From positions 6,317 through 70,316 of the forward strand of contig CAZARU010000026.1 of NCBI GenBank assembly GCA_964487605.1: a stretch of DNA of 64,000 nucleotides, read 5' to 3'. The position numbers and the translations under genes are program-made. The notes under the pieces are model-generated. The model did no database searches, was not told where the DNA came from, and was given only the letters and a program-made list of their open reading frames with translations. Positions 1 through 8,191 of this stretch are shown piece by piece (the first letter of the stretch is position 1; each line of letters begins with the position of its first letter). The stretch comes from JAJDAH01 sp964487605. GTDB taxonomy: Bacteria > Myxococcota_A > Polyangia > Polyangiales > Polyangiaceae.

Positions 1-593
1 ATCTTCCCCTTGATCTGGCCATCGCTGGTCGTCTGGACGCGCGAGGCTGCCTTGGCGACCCCGAAGTCGATGACCCGCGCGGTGCCGTCCACGCCCACCA
101 GCACGTTCTGCGGCGACACGTCGCGGTGAACGACGTCGAGCCGTTCACCGCGCTCGCTCGTCGCCTCGTGGGCCGCGTGAAGCCCTTGCAGTGCCTGGCA
201 GACGATCGCGCTCACGATGCGAACCGGGACACCCTGGCCCGCCTTCAGCGAGGACTTCATCAGGCGTGAGAAGGACTCGCCGTCGACGTAGTCCATCACG
301 ATGAACAGCTCGCCCTTCTTGGCGACCACGTCGAGCGTGCTCACGACGTTCGGGTGCTGGATTCGTGCGGCGAGGCGAGCCTCGTCGAGCAGCATGGAGA
401 CGAACTCGGGATCCTTCGCGTACTGGGGGTGCAAGCGCTTGATCGCCACCGTGCGCGAGAAGCCGACCGCGCCGACGAGCCGACCCACGTGCACCGTCGC
501 CATGCCGCCCGAGGCGATCTCGTCGTACAGGGCGTAGCGCTCGAGCAGTCGCGGCTCCTCGCGCCGCTTCGGCAGAGGCGGCTTGTTGCTCAT
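1..593 (-). CDS. Ser/Thr protein kinase, N-terminal part (truncated by window edge)
   Basis: This is the amino-terminal 197 residues of a Hanks-type kinase; the rest lies beyond base 1. From the ATG at 591-593 the glycine-rich loop is at about residues 28-33 (SGGMAT), the ATP-binding lysine is in VAIKRL (about K52), the catalytic loop is HRDVSPQN (156-163) and the Mg-binding motif is DFG (176-178). HRDVSPQN, with Ser-Pro in place of Leu-Lys-Pro, is common in myxobacterial kinases. The fragment ends in the activation segment. No promoter-like hexamer or clear Shine-Dalgarno precedes the start. It is divergent from the VWA lipoprotein at 879, with 285 bp between them in which I see no gene. Substrates cannot be inferred. 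Confidence 0.93.
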   Translation of the reverse strand, partial: MSNKPPLPKRREEPRLLERYALYDEIASGGMATVHVGRLVGAVGFSRTVAIKRLHPQYAKDPEFVSMLLDEARLAARIQHPNVVSTLDVVAKKGELFIVMDYVDGESFSRLMKSSLKAGQGVPVRIVSAIVCQALQGLHAAHEATSERGERLDVVHRDVSPQNVLVGVDGTARVIDFGVAKAASRVQTTSDGQIKGK

Positions 594-878
594 CGGGCTC
601 CGTCACCGGCCGAGGAGTCGTTCCGACCTGGCTTCGTCGGTGCGCGCATCCCGAGCGGGCAGCGTACCATGCCGTTCGGCTGCAAATTGGCGCGTCAGGT
701 CCGCGGGCCGGGCCTCACGGCACGCCGCGGGCGGCGCGCACGTCTGCGTCCCCGCCGTCGTCCCCGTGGGGTGTTCGACAAGGCGCGGCGGCACCGTTAG
801 AACATCGTTCGTCCTCGAAGGCGGGGGCCCCGCGGTGTCCGAGGGCGCCGCGCGGATTTTCACTTGGGTGATGCTTCG

Positions 879-2678
879 ATGACGAAACGGTCTTCCGTGC
901 CGGTCTGGGCCGGCATCTTGGCGACGCTGGCGGTGGCTTCGGCCTGCGGCGGCGACGACGACAACAATCTCTTTCCGCCCTCGGACGGTGGTCCGAGCGA
1001 TGGGACCGCGGGTGGTTCGGCGGCGGGGGGCGCCGGTGGTGACGCCGGCGCCTCGGGGAGCGGCGCGTCGGGCGGTACGGCCGGGTCGAGTGCGGGAGGC
1101 TCCGCGGGATCCGGCGCGAGCGGCGGAGCGAGTGGCGACGGCGGCACCTCCGGCTCGGCCGGCATCGCGGGAACGTCCGGAGCCGCGGGCGCGTCGGGTT
1201 CCGGCGCCGGGGGTTCGGGTGGCGCGAGCGGTTCGAGTGGCGCGTCCGGCAGCGGTGGGGGTGGGTGCAGCTGCGACGACGGCGTCTCCTGCACCCTGGA
1301 CGAGTGCATCGGCGACGCGTGCCTGCACCGCGTCGGTCCCAACACGGGCCCGACGGCGTGCCCGAGCGGCACGTACTGCGATCTCGACATGGGATGCGTG
1401 CCCGGCGTGGTCTGCTCGAACCAGGCGCAGTGCGACGCCGCCTTCGGTTCTGATGCGTGCAAGGTCAACGTGCGGTGCGACGGCGCGAGTGCGACGTGCA
1501 AGTTCGACGTGCTCGACAACGACATGGACACGTACCCGCCCATCGTGTGTGGAGGCGGGGACTGCAACGACGCGGACGACCTGGTGTACCCGGGGGCGCC
1601 GGAGGTGTGCAACGGTCGGAGCGACGACTGCGACGCGACCATCGACGAAGGGGCGACGTGTGGCCCCTTGCAGGCGTGCACGTCGGGCGCCTGCTCGTGT
1701 CGCCCGGAGAACACCTGCGGCGCCTCGTGCGTCGACAAGCAGGTGAGCATCGCCCACTGCGGCGGGTGCAACCAGCCGTGCCCGGCGGGTGCCTCGTGCG
1801 TCGCTGGGGCGTGCGTCTGCCCATCCGGGCTCTCGCGATGCGGCAACGAGTGCGTCGATCTCGCCACCGACGAGCGCCATTGCGGCTCTTGTCCCGTCCA
1901 GTGCGGCGGGTCCTTCGAGTGCGTCGCTGGCTCGTGTGTGTGCCCCACGGGTCTCACCGACTGCTTCGGCCAGTGCACGAACACGGATACGGATCCCCAG
2001 AACTGCGGGTTCTGCGGGAACTCCTGCGCGGCCTGCGCGGCCGGCAGCTGCGTGACCTGCACGCCGCCCGTGATGATCCTCCTGCACGATCAGTCCGGCT
2101 CGATGTCGAGCAGCCAGGGTGCCACCGGGACGAGATTCTCGAACTCCGTGTCCGGCGTGCAGGCGTTCCTGGGCCAGTCGCCGAGCGCGACCGTCCAGTT
2201 CGGCCTGCAGTACCACCCCGTCACGCCGGAGTGCATGGCCTCCTCGTACGCTCCGCTCGCCGTACCGGTGGCCGCGATGCCCGGGGTGGGCGCCGCCATC
2301 AGCGCGTCGTACAGTACTCACGGTCCGACCGGGCTCAGCGTGTTCCAGGCCCCGCTGACGTCCGTGCTGACCCAGGCGCAGGCGGTGGCTCAGGCGCGTC
2401 CGGCGTCGAAGGTGGCCGTCGTGATGCTCACGGACGGCATCGGAAATAGCTGCACGGGCTCCGACACGGTCCCGGGCACGGCGGCTGCCGCCGCGGCGGC
2501 GTTCAGCGCGACACCGTCCGTGCGCACGTACATCGTCGGTATCGACTCCAGCAACACGGCCGATTGGAACACCGTGGCGGCCGCCGGCGGAACCACGAGC
2601 GCGCGTCTCACGAACAGCGCGGCCACGGTCACGTCCGCCCTGGCTCAGATCCGGGGCGAGCTCCTCACCTGTCCGTGA
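879..2678 (+). CDS. Cys-rich lipoprotein with MopE-like motif and von Willebrand A domain
   Basis: A 599-residue predicted lipoprotein. The signal peptide ends in a lipobox (LAVASAC). A Gly/Ser/Ala-rich spacer covers about residues 30-125. A Cys-rich region (about 126-395) includes a segment like the MopE putative metal-binding motif, with alternating Asp, CGGGDC and PGAPEVC around 208-245, then repeated CVDL/HCG units. A VWA-like domain (about 397-595) has the MIDAS-type DQSGS near its start and a later TDG. VWA domains usually bind proteins through a divalent metal. The ATG at 879 is preferred to the in-frame TTG five codons upstream because it gives a compact KR-containing signal peptide. 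The 3' end overlaps the convergent HCCA-family gene by 14 bp. Envelope adhesion is a guess. Confidence 0.85.
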   Translation: MTKRSSVPVWAGILATLAVASACGGDDDNNLFPPSDGGPSDGTAGGSAAGGAGGDAGASGSGASGGTAGSSAGGSAGSGASGGASGDGGTSGSAGIAGTSGAAGASGSGAGGSGGASGSSGASGSGGGGCSCDDGVSCTLDECIGDACLHRVGPNTGPTACPSGTYCDLDMGCVPGVVCSNQAQCDAAFGSDACKVNVRCDGASATCKFDVLDNDMDTYPPIVCGGGDCNDADDLVYPGAPEVCNGRSDDCDATIDEGATCGPLQACTSGACSCRPENTCGASCVDKQVSIAHCGGCNQPCPAGASCVAGACVCPSGLSRCGNECVDLATDERHCGSCPVQCGGSFECVAGSCVCPTGLTDCFGQCTNTDTDPQNCGFCGNSCAACAAGSCVTCTPPVMILLHDQSGSMSSSQGATGTRFSNSVSGVQAFLGQSPSATVQFGLQYHPVTPECMASSYAPLAVPVAAMPGVGAAISASYSTHGPTGLSVFQAPLTSVLTQAQAVAQARPASKVAVVMLTDGIGNSCTGSDTVPGTAAAAAAAFSATPSVRTYIVGIDSSNTADWNTVAAAGGTTSARLTNSAATVTSALAQIRGELLTCP

Positions 2679-3975
2679 CGCGGGCCGGCGTCGCCCCTGG
2701 GGCCTCGCGCGCCGCCTTCCACCGCCCGAGTCGGTCCTCGATCATGACGAGGCGGTCCTGGCCCCAGAACGACTCCGCGCCCAGACGAAAGCAGGGCACG
2801 CCCCACAGCCCTTGGGCGAACAGGGCCTCGCGGTTCGCTTCGGCCAGGGCGCGCCAGTCGTCGCTGCCGAGTCGCGCGCGCGCGGCGCTCCAGCCCAGGC
2901 CGGAACGCCGGACAATCGTCTCCAGATCGTCGTCCCGGGCGACGTCCAGCGCCTCGGCCCAGATCCCTCGGCCGGCGGAGGCGAGGAACGAGCCGGCGCG
3001 GCCCTCGGCGAGCGCGTGCTCGAAGATCGCCAGACAGCGCTCGACGCCCACGCCCACCGGGTCGCAGAGCCTCCCGAACGGTACGCCGTGCCGGTCGGCT
3101 TCGCGCTTCGCGTCGCCGACGATGTAGAGCTGCTTCGCTCGCGGAACCGGGAGCCCGCGCATCACCATGGGAAGGACGGGGCGGATGCGGACCTCGATGG
3201 AGTACCGCTCGGCGAGCGCGAGCGTGCGGTCGGTGGCGACGTAGGAGTAGGGACTTCGAAACGAGTAGAAGAACTCGAGCTGCGGCTTGTCTCCCAGGTG
3301 CGGGGGCGCTCCAGGATCGGGCCGCCGCGCGAGGAGCGGGGGGTGCCCGCCGCCGAGCCGGTCCTCCAGGTGGCGCAGGCGATCCACACCCCAGTACCAC
3401 TCTCCGCCGTGGAGCAGCATGCCGCCCAGGTAGTGTCCCTTGGCGACGAGCAAGCGCGCACCCTCCTCCAGCATCGCTCGAGCGCTCGTCGGTGACAGCG
3501 CGCCGAGCGTCCGCTCGGCTTCGGCCAGGGCGCCGTCGTCACCGGTGTAGAGCGCGCGTCCGACGGCGAGCGACGCTTCGAGCTGCGCGGCCCAGGGCCG
3601 GTAACGCGCGAGGATTCGTTCCGCCCGCTCGATGGCGGCGTCGGACGGGACCCTCGCCGCTGCGGGAAACTCCACGGCGTAGAAGCGTGCCAACTGGTCG
3701 GCGTCGCGCACCGCGTGGGCGTGCAGCAGGTCCGGCTCCGGGGACACGTTCCGGCCAGGCGAGGACACGGGCACGAGGCGTGCGTCGAGCTCGTGGCGCT
3801 TCACGAGCTCGCCCACCAGCTGCGCCAGGAGGAACGAGTACGGGTCGTCCACCCGATGGAAGAACAGCAGCTCGCGCGATCCGCGAAGTTCGTGAACGGC
3901 GCGGCGCAGGCGACGGGCACGATCACCGAGGAACGCGTCGATGAGCGCGCCTCGCACGCGGGCCTTCGTGCTCAT
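2665..3975 (-). CDS. Tandem DsbA-fold / 2-hydroxychromene-2-carboxylate isomerase-like protein
   Basis: A 436-residue cytosolic protein that appears to carry two thioredoxin-fold HCCA-isomerase/DsbA-type halves. The first starts near residue 33 (LLFFHRVDDPYSFL) and the second near 230 (LEFFYSFRSPYSYV). Each begins with the beta-strand and S/D-PYS element where this family holds the glutathione-binding residue. The C-terminus (GVPCFRLGAESFWGQDRLVMI) matches the family ending. Single-domain members are about 200 residues, so this looks like a duplication or fusion. Members isomerise ring-fission products or act as kappa-class GSTs or oxidoreductases; the substrate here is unknown. No CxxC is visible at the first active-site position. 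It is last in a minus-strand run, 10 bp after a small lipoprotein gene. Confidence 0.82.
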   Translation of the reverse strand: MSTKARVRGALIDAFLGDRARRLRRAVHELRGSRELLFFHRVDDPYSFLLAQLVGELVKRHELDARLVPVSSPGRNVSPEPDLLHAHAVRDADQLARFYAVEFPAAARVPSDAAIERAERILARYRPWAAQLEASLAVGRALYTGDDGALAEAERTLGALSPTSARAMLEEGARLLVAKGHYLGGMLLHGGEWYWGVDRLRHLEDRLGGGHPPLLARRPDPGAPPHLGDKPQLEFFYSFRSPYSYVATDRTLALAERYSIEVRIRPVLPMVMRGLPVPRAKQLYIVGDAKREADRHGVPFGRLCDPVGVGVERCLAIFEHALAEGRAGSFLASAGRGIWAEALDVARDDDLETIVRRSGLGWSAARARLGSDDWRALAEANREALFAQGLWGVPCFRLGAESFWGQDRLVMIEDRLGRWKAAREAPGATPARVTDR

Positions 3976-3985
3976 GGGTTCGCGC

Positions 3986-4363
3986 TCAATCCACGTCGAA
4001 GCCGCACTTGGCGGCCATCGCGCTCCGCGCGGCCTCGGCCGCCTCGGCCTCCTTGCCCTCCGCTACGGCGCCGCAGAAGACGTCCTCGTACCCGATCGTC
4101 TTCTGCGCCACGCCGTTCTGCGAGCACTCGCACGACAGCGGCCCGGTGCCGCCGTCCGGCGTGGCGGAGGAGCACCGGAGCGCGAAGGTGGTGGACTCCT
4201 TGCACGTCACCGTGACGACGCATCGGAGCGGCTCGGTGGGGCTCCCGGCGCCCGGGATGAGTCGCGACGCCGCCGGGCACCGGGGATCCTCCGGAGCATC
4301 GGCGCCCGCGCACCCCGCGAGGACCACCGCCGCGAGCAGGGCTGCGATCGCTGCAGCGTTCAT
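3986..4363 (-). CDS. Small hypothetical lipoprotein
   Basis: A 125-residue protein with a short hydrophobic signal and a clear lipobox (VVLAGC), then a roughly 100-residue domain with several cysteines. I do not recognise the domain. I chose the ATG at 4361-4363, not the GTG three codons upstream, because a -10-like TAGAGT ends exactly 7 nt before it, which fits a leaderless transcript, and because the signal peptide starting MNAAAIAALL is complete from there. It lies between a Pro-rich membrane protein and the HCCA-like gene on the same strand. Confidence 0.72.
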   Translation of the reverse strand: MNAAAIAALLAAVVLAGCAGADAPEDPRCPAASRLIPGAGSPTEPLRCVVTVTCKESTTFALRCSSATPDGGTGPLSCECSQNGVAQKTIGYEDVFCGAVAEGKEAEAAEAARSAMAAKCGFDVD

Positions 4364-4370
4364 CGGTCGC

Positions 4371-4376
4371 ACTCTA
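4371..4376 (-). promoter_or_regulatory. -10-like hexamer TAGAGT, leaderless position
   Basis: TAGAGT on the minus strand ends 7 nt before the ATG of the small lipoprotein, so the expected transcription start would fall on or next to the start codon. I see no convincing -35 element. Confidence 0.4.
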
Positions 4377-4418
4377 CGTGAGGCGCAGGGCAGCGCGAAG
4401 CCACTCGATCGCCGAGCT

Positions 4419-5345
4419 TCAGCGCGTGGGGAGCTTCAGCCGCCCCGTGCGCTTCGCGGGTGCAGGCGCGGGGCCGGCCCCAGGAGCGGGAGCGGGCGGA
4501 GTCGTCGGCGCGGCGGTCGCGCCAGGAGCGGGAGCGGGAGCCGGACCGGGCGCGGGGGTCGGGCCGGGCGCAGGAGCCGGGCCGGGAGCTGGCGTCGGTC
4601 CGGGAGCGGGAGCCGGGCTCGGTGCGGTCTTGCCCGGTGCCGTCTTTCCGTCGCTGGGGGGAGAGGGGCGGCGCACCGCCGGGCCAGGTGCCGGCGCCGG
4701 TGAGGGCGCTGCTCGCTCGGTGTCGCTCGCCGGCTCGCTCGCGGGGTCGCTCGTCGGCTCGGGCTTGACCTGCGCGGGCGCGGTCACCGCGCCGGTGTCG
4801 AGCGCTTGCGGTGCCTCTTCCGAACCGCCACTGCGGGCCATGAGCGCGATGGCGATACCGCCGCCGAGAAGGCCGAGCGCCGCCACCAGGAGTCCAATGA
4901 GGAGCCCACCGCGGCGCGCCGGCCGCGCGGGCGGTCCCGGTGCGAAACCCGGCGGCGTTGGCGCTCCGAACGCGGCGGGCGCGAAGCCCGGCGAGGGGCC
5001 GCCAGGGGCCAGGACACCCGGCCCGTGCGGCGGAGCATGCCATCCGCCGGCGGGCGCTGCGGGTGGCGACTGCGGTGCCGCGAACGGTGCGGCGTCGAGA
5101 ACCGGTGGTTCTCCCGGCTGTGTGGTCCCGGGTCGCGCCCACGCTCCCGGCGGCTCGGCCGGTGTCGGCGCCGGCAGGGGCGGATCGTCCACGAGCGTGG
5201 GCGGAACCTGAGCCCGGGCGGCGGTCGGGGCGCCCGGCGCGAGCGGATTCTCACCCGGCGGCGGAAAGTGCCCAGGCTCCGGATCGACCGTACCTTCCAG
5301 GGCTGCGGTTCCCCCTGGGCCCTGGCGCTCGGAACCGTCGCTCAC
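4419..5345 (-). CDS. Pro/Ala-rich single-pass membrane protein
   Basis: A 308-residue protein. Residues 1-145 are Pro/Gly/Ala-rich, a single transmembrane helix lies at about 148-168 (GGLLIGLLVAALGLLGGGIA), and the remaining 140 residues are disordered. These include PAPAPG-type hexapeptide repeats and end in a basic tail (KRTGRLKLPTR). A cytosolic N-terminus is likely because the flank before the helix is Arg-rich (RPARRGG). This resembles the juxtamembrane and periplasmic parts of myxobacterial kinases but has no catalytic domain. The GTG start is supported by a TAGGAC hexamer 6 nt upstream. Function unknown. Confidence 0.7.
   Translation of the reverse strand: MSDGSERQGPGGTAALEGTVDPEPGHFPPPGENPLAPGAPTAARAQVPPTLVDDPPLPAPTPAEPPGAWARPGTTQPGEPPVLDAAPFAAPQSPPAAPAGGWHAPPHGPGVLAPGGPSPGFAPAAFGAPTPPGFAPGPPARPARRGGLLIGLLVAALGLLGGGIAIALMARSGGSEEAPQALDTGAVTAPAQVKPEPTSDPASEPASDTERAAPSPAPAPGPAVRRPSPPSDGKTAPGKTAPSPAPAPGPTPAPGPAPAPGPTPAPGPAPAPAPGATAAPTTPPAPAPGAGPAPAPAKRTGRLKLPTR
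4518..4625. repeat. In-frame PAPAPG/PTPAPG codon repeats
   Basis: Imperfect 18-bp-period repeats encode about six Pro-x-Pro-Ala-Pro-Gly units (residues 241-276 of the Pro-rich membrane protein). The repeats are diverged at third positions, so this is a coding low-complexity tract and not a perfect satellite. Confidence 0.7.
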
Positions 5346-5351
5346 GCGCCC

Positions 5352-5357
5352 GTCCTA
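5352..5357 (-). promoter_or_regulatory. -10-like TAGGAC before Pro-rich membrane protein
   Basis: TAGGAC on the minus strand ends 6 nt before the GTG start. It matches the leaderless pattern seen elsewhere in the window except that the last base is C. Confidence 0.25.
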
Positions 5358-5413
5358 CCGAATTCGTGCGCGGGTGGCCAGCGTCGTCCGCGTGTCCCCG
5401 CGTCACGTGGGCG

Positions 5414-6427
5414 TCAAGGCGTCCGGGTGGTGCCGATCGCAGTGGGCCCCGCGAGGTCTCGCTGCCACGCGTCCAGTGCGTCGAGGGCCGCCGGCGATTC
5501 GACGGCCGACCACCCGGCGACGCGCTCGCCGGGGTGAGCCTCCTCGAAGCTCGCGACGGAGAACGGAGCGCGAGCGTACGGCGCGAGGCGTTCGGGGACG
5601 AAGCCCAGCGCGACGTCGGCGCTTCGCGTGTAGCTGCTCCAGAGCCCGTCGCTGCAGGCGTAGCAGGCCGGTGCGGTGAAGCGCGCGCCGACTTCGAGCA
5701 GGCCTTCACCAGTCCACCGCGGGAGCAGCCGCGTGAGCACGACGTCCTCCGCCCTCAGCTCGCCGAAGCCCGCCTGGTCGTCGGCAGCGAACATGCGCAG
5801 GGCCTCGCCTCGAGCCGATCTGCTCACCGCGTCGCCGTCGGCGTCCGTGAGCGGCTCGAGGGCTGCCTGCGCCCGGACATCGAAGGCCATGGAGCGGACC
5901 TCGACGTGCCCGTGGGCGCCACACGAGTAGGTCCAGACGTGCTCGACCAGGAAGAGGTAGGGGCCCACCGATGCGACGGCCGCGATCCGGTGGTCGATGT
6001 CCGCCACCTCGTCGAGAGGAGCCGCGGAGACTTCGACCTTCGTGCCTCGACCCAGCCGCTCGAGGGTCGCGCGGAGCGCCGGTTTGGTCCCCACGGTCTT
6101 GCCGCGCGGCCCGTCGTCGCCCTGCCAGTCGCACTCGTAGAGCGTGACGGCGGTGGTCTCGAGCTCGAGCCTCCAGACGTCGCTGCCTGCCGCGATCAAC
6201 ACGCCGTCCGCCAGTCGCTGCGTCGTGGCGCCGGGACGCGTCCGGTGGGTGACGACGCGGTCCTCGGCGTCCGTCGTCCACACGAGCAGGTCCGGACCGG
6301 CGCCGGGGGGCGCGTCGCCTCCGGTCGGCGCGGGCCCCACCTGCACGCTCGTCCGTGTCGGTTCGCGTCCGGTCACGGGGCTCGCGCACGCCACCGCGAG
6401 GAGCAACGAGGGGACCGCGCGCAACAT
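5414..6427 (-). CDS. Hypothetical secreted or lipoprotein
   Basis: A 337-residue protein with a short signal (MLRAVPSLLLAVAC) ending in a cysteine at a weak lipobox. The -3 position is Ala, so lipidation is plausible but not certain. The rest is a soluble, beta-rich sequence with a few cysteines (CSDG and CGAHGH regions). No family was recognised. The open frame continues upstream, but the ATG at 6425-6427 gives a sensible signal peptide. It sits 65 bp downstream of fabH on the same strand and may be cotranscribed with it. Confidence 0.65.
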   Translation of the reverse strand: MLRAVPSLLLAVACASPVTGREPTRTSVQVGPAPTGGDAPPGAGPDLLVWTTDAEDRVVTHRTRPGATTQRLADGVLIAAGSDVWRLELETTAVTLYECDWQGDDGPRGKTVGTKPALRATLERLGRGTKVEVSAAPLDEVADIDHRIAAVASVGPYLFLVEHVWTYSCGAHGHVEVRSMAFDVRAQAALEPLTDADGDAVSRSARGEALRMFAADDQAGFGELRAEDVVLTRLLPRWTGEGLLEVGARFTAPACYACSDGLWSSYTRSADVALGFVPERLAPYARAPFSVASFEEAHPGERVAGWSAVESPAALDALDAWQRDLAGPTAIGTTRTP

Positions 6428-6492
6428 GCTCGTCGATCCGACCAACGCCGGTCGCACCGGATGGAATTCCGCAGGCCGATGCGCGCCCGGCT

Positions 6493-7491
6493 TCAGAAAC
6501 GCAGCACGGCGCCGGCCCACGTATAGCCCGCCCCGAACGCCGCGAAGAGCACCGTCGTCCCGTCCTTGATGCGCCCCTGCTCGAGCGCCGCGTCCAGCGC
6601 CATGGGGATCGTCGCGGCGGTCGTGTTGCCGTACTTCTCGATGTTGTGGACCACCTTCTCGTCGCCCAGGCCCAGGTTCGCGGCGACCATCTGGTTGATG
6701 CGCATGTTCGCCTGATGCGGCACGAAGAGGTCGATCTGCTCCATCGTCAAACCCGCGTCGGCCACGGCCTGCCTCGCGGCGGCCGGCATCTTCTCCACGG
6801 CCCACCGGAACACCTGCTTGCCCACCATCTTGGGGTAGTGGCGGCCCTCCGCCAGCATCTGCGGCGTCAGGCGCGGCACTCTTGCGCTCGCCGGTGCCTC
6901 GACCCAGAGCTCCTTCGCCCCCGTCCCGTCGGCGCCCAGGTTCATGGAGAGAAGCCCGTGCGCGTCGTCCTTGGCGGCGCCGACGACGACGGCGCCCGCG
7001 CCATCCCCGAAGAGTACCGCGACGTCTCGCCCGCGATCAGCGAGTTCGATGCCGGTGGAGTGGACCTCCGCGCCCACCACCAGGACGTGGCGGTAGGTGC
7101 CGGCGCGAATCCAGGCATCGGCGACGCTGAGGGAGTACAAGAACCCCGAGCACTGGTTGCGGACGTCGAGCGCCGGCTTCCCGTTCAGGCCCAGCTTGTC
7201 GCCCAGGAGGCAGCCGGACCCTGGGAAGTTGTAGTCCGGCGACAGCGTGGCGAACACGATGGCGTCGACGTCGGCGACCTGAATCCCCGCGCGTTCGATG
7301 GCGGTCTTGCTGGCGGGAACCGCGAGGTCGCTCGCCCCGATGCCGTCGTGTTCGATGAAGCGGCGCTCACGAATGCCGGACCGCGTGAAGATCCAGTCGT
7401 CGCTCGTGGTCATCAGCTTCGCCAGGTCGTCGTTGGTGACGACCTTGGTCGGCGCGTAGCTTCCAATTCCGAGGATCGTGGATCTGGTCAT
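6493..7491 (-). CDS. fabH: Beta-ketoacyl-ACP synthase III
   Basis: A 332-residue thiolase-fold enzyme that starts fatty acid chains by condensing acyl-CoA with malonyl-ACP. The full triad is visible: Cys114 (RNQCSGF), His259 (PHQANMRI) and Asn289 (NIEKYGNTTAATIP). The FGDGAGAVV glycine motif (161-169) and the C-terminal FGAGYTWAGAVLRF are typical. Length is normal for FabH. In myxobacteria such enzymes can use branched primers, but specificity cannot be read here. The ATG is preceded by GGAGAG (7495-7500), so it is Shine-Dalgarno-led. It is divergent from def and heads a minus-strand run of envelope genes. No other fab or plsX gene is adjacent, so it could be one of several FabH paralogues. 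Confidence 0.96.
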   Translation of the reverse strand: MTRSTILGIGSYAPTKVVTNDDLAKLMTTSDDWIFTRSGIRERRFIEHDGIGASDLAVPASKTAIERAGIQVADVDAIVFATLSPDYNFPGSGCLLGDKLGLNGKPALDVRNQCSGFLYSLSVADAWIRAGTYRHVLVVGAEVHSTGIELADRGRDVAVLFGDGAGAVVVGAAKDDAHGLLSMNLGADGTGAKELWVEAPASARVPRLTPQMLAEGRHYPKMVGKQVFRWAVEKMPAAARQAVADAGLTMEQIDLFVPHQANMRINQMVAANLGLGDEKVVHNIEKYGNTTAATIPMALDAALEQGRIKDGTTVLFAAFGAGYTWAGAVLRF

Positions 7492-7595
7492 GTGCTCTCC
7501 GTGTGCCAGGCGAGCGTGCCGTCACGCCCGCGGACCGTCGGGGAGCCTGGATCGCCGTGCGGCGTCACTTCACTCCTCGCGAGGCGAGGGGCTGC

Positions 7596-7601
7596 TACCA
7601 T
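7596..7601 (+). promoter_or_regulatory. -10-like TACCAT, leaderless position before def
   Basis: TACCAT ends 6 nt before the ATG of def. The interval has no Shine-Dalgarno sequence, which fits a leaderless transcript. Confidence 0.4.
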
Positions 7602-7607
7602 GGCGGA

Positions 7608-8189
7608 ATGACCCTCCGCAAGATCGCCCAGCTCGGCGAACCGGTACTTCGACGCCGTGCGGCAGAGGTGCCTGCAGAGCTGCTCGCGTCACGCGAGATG
7701 CAGACGCTCGTCGACGACATGATTGACACGATGCGTGATGCGAACGGCGCGGGCATCGCCGCGCCTCAAGTCTTCGAGTCCGTGCGAGTCTCCGTGATCG
7801 AGGTCCACGGCAACCCGCGCTATCCGGACTTCCCGGCGATCCCCCTGCTCGTCCTGGTCAATCCGGTCGTGCGGCCGGCCGTCGGTGTCGCCCCACTGCG
7901 CGACGAGGACGCGATCCAGATGTACGAGGGATGCCTGTCGGTCGCCGGGGTCCGCGGCAGGGTGCGCCGCCCTCGGCGAGTGACGTGGTCCGCTCTCGAC
8001 CGAGCGGGGCGACCCATCGAAGGAACGTGGGAGGGCGTTCCCGCCGCCATCCTCCAGCACGAGACCGATCACCTCGACGGCGTTCTGTTCGTCGACCGCG
8101 TCGAGCCGACGTCCCTCACGTTCCTCGAGCAGTACGATCGCCACGTCCCTCGCGACGAGCGGATTCGTGACGGAAGACACGTCGGCTGA
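7608..8189 (+). CDS. def: Peptide deformylase
   Basis: A 193-residue metalloenzyme that removes the formyl group from nascent polypeptides. All three family motifs are present: GAGIAAPQ (47-54), EGCLS with metal ligand Cys109, and QHETDHLDG with metal ligands His151 and His155 and catalytic Glu152. The ATG at 7608 was chosen over an in-frame start 35 codons upstream because the usual Def N-terminus (MTLRKIAQLGEPVLRRRA) begins here and a TACCAT hexamer lies 6 nt upstream. It is followed after 2 bp by a Ser/Thr kinase gene; the usual partner fmt is not adjacent. Confidence 0.96.
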   Translation: MTLRKIAQLGEPVLRRRAAEVPAELLASREMQTLVDDMIDTMRDANGAGIAAPQVFESVRVSVIEVHGNPRYPDFPAIPLLVLVNPVVRPAVGVAPLRDEDAIQMYEGCLSVAGVRGRVRRPRRVTWSALDRAGRPIEGTWEGVPAAILQHETDHLDGVLFVDRVEPTSLTFLEQYDRHVPRDERIRDGRHVG

Positions 8190-8191
8190 CC

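Noticed and set aside
774..802. TTCGAC and TTAGAA with 17-bp spacing as a promoter for the VWA lipoprotein
   Set aside because: The -10 matches TATAAT at only two positions and lies about 77 bp from the start; too weak to claim.
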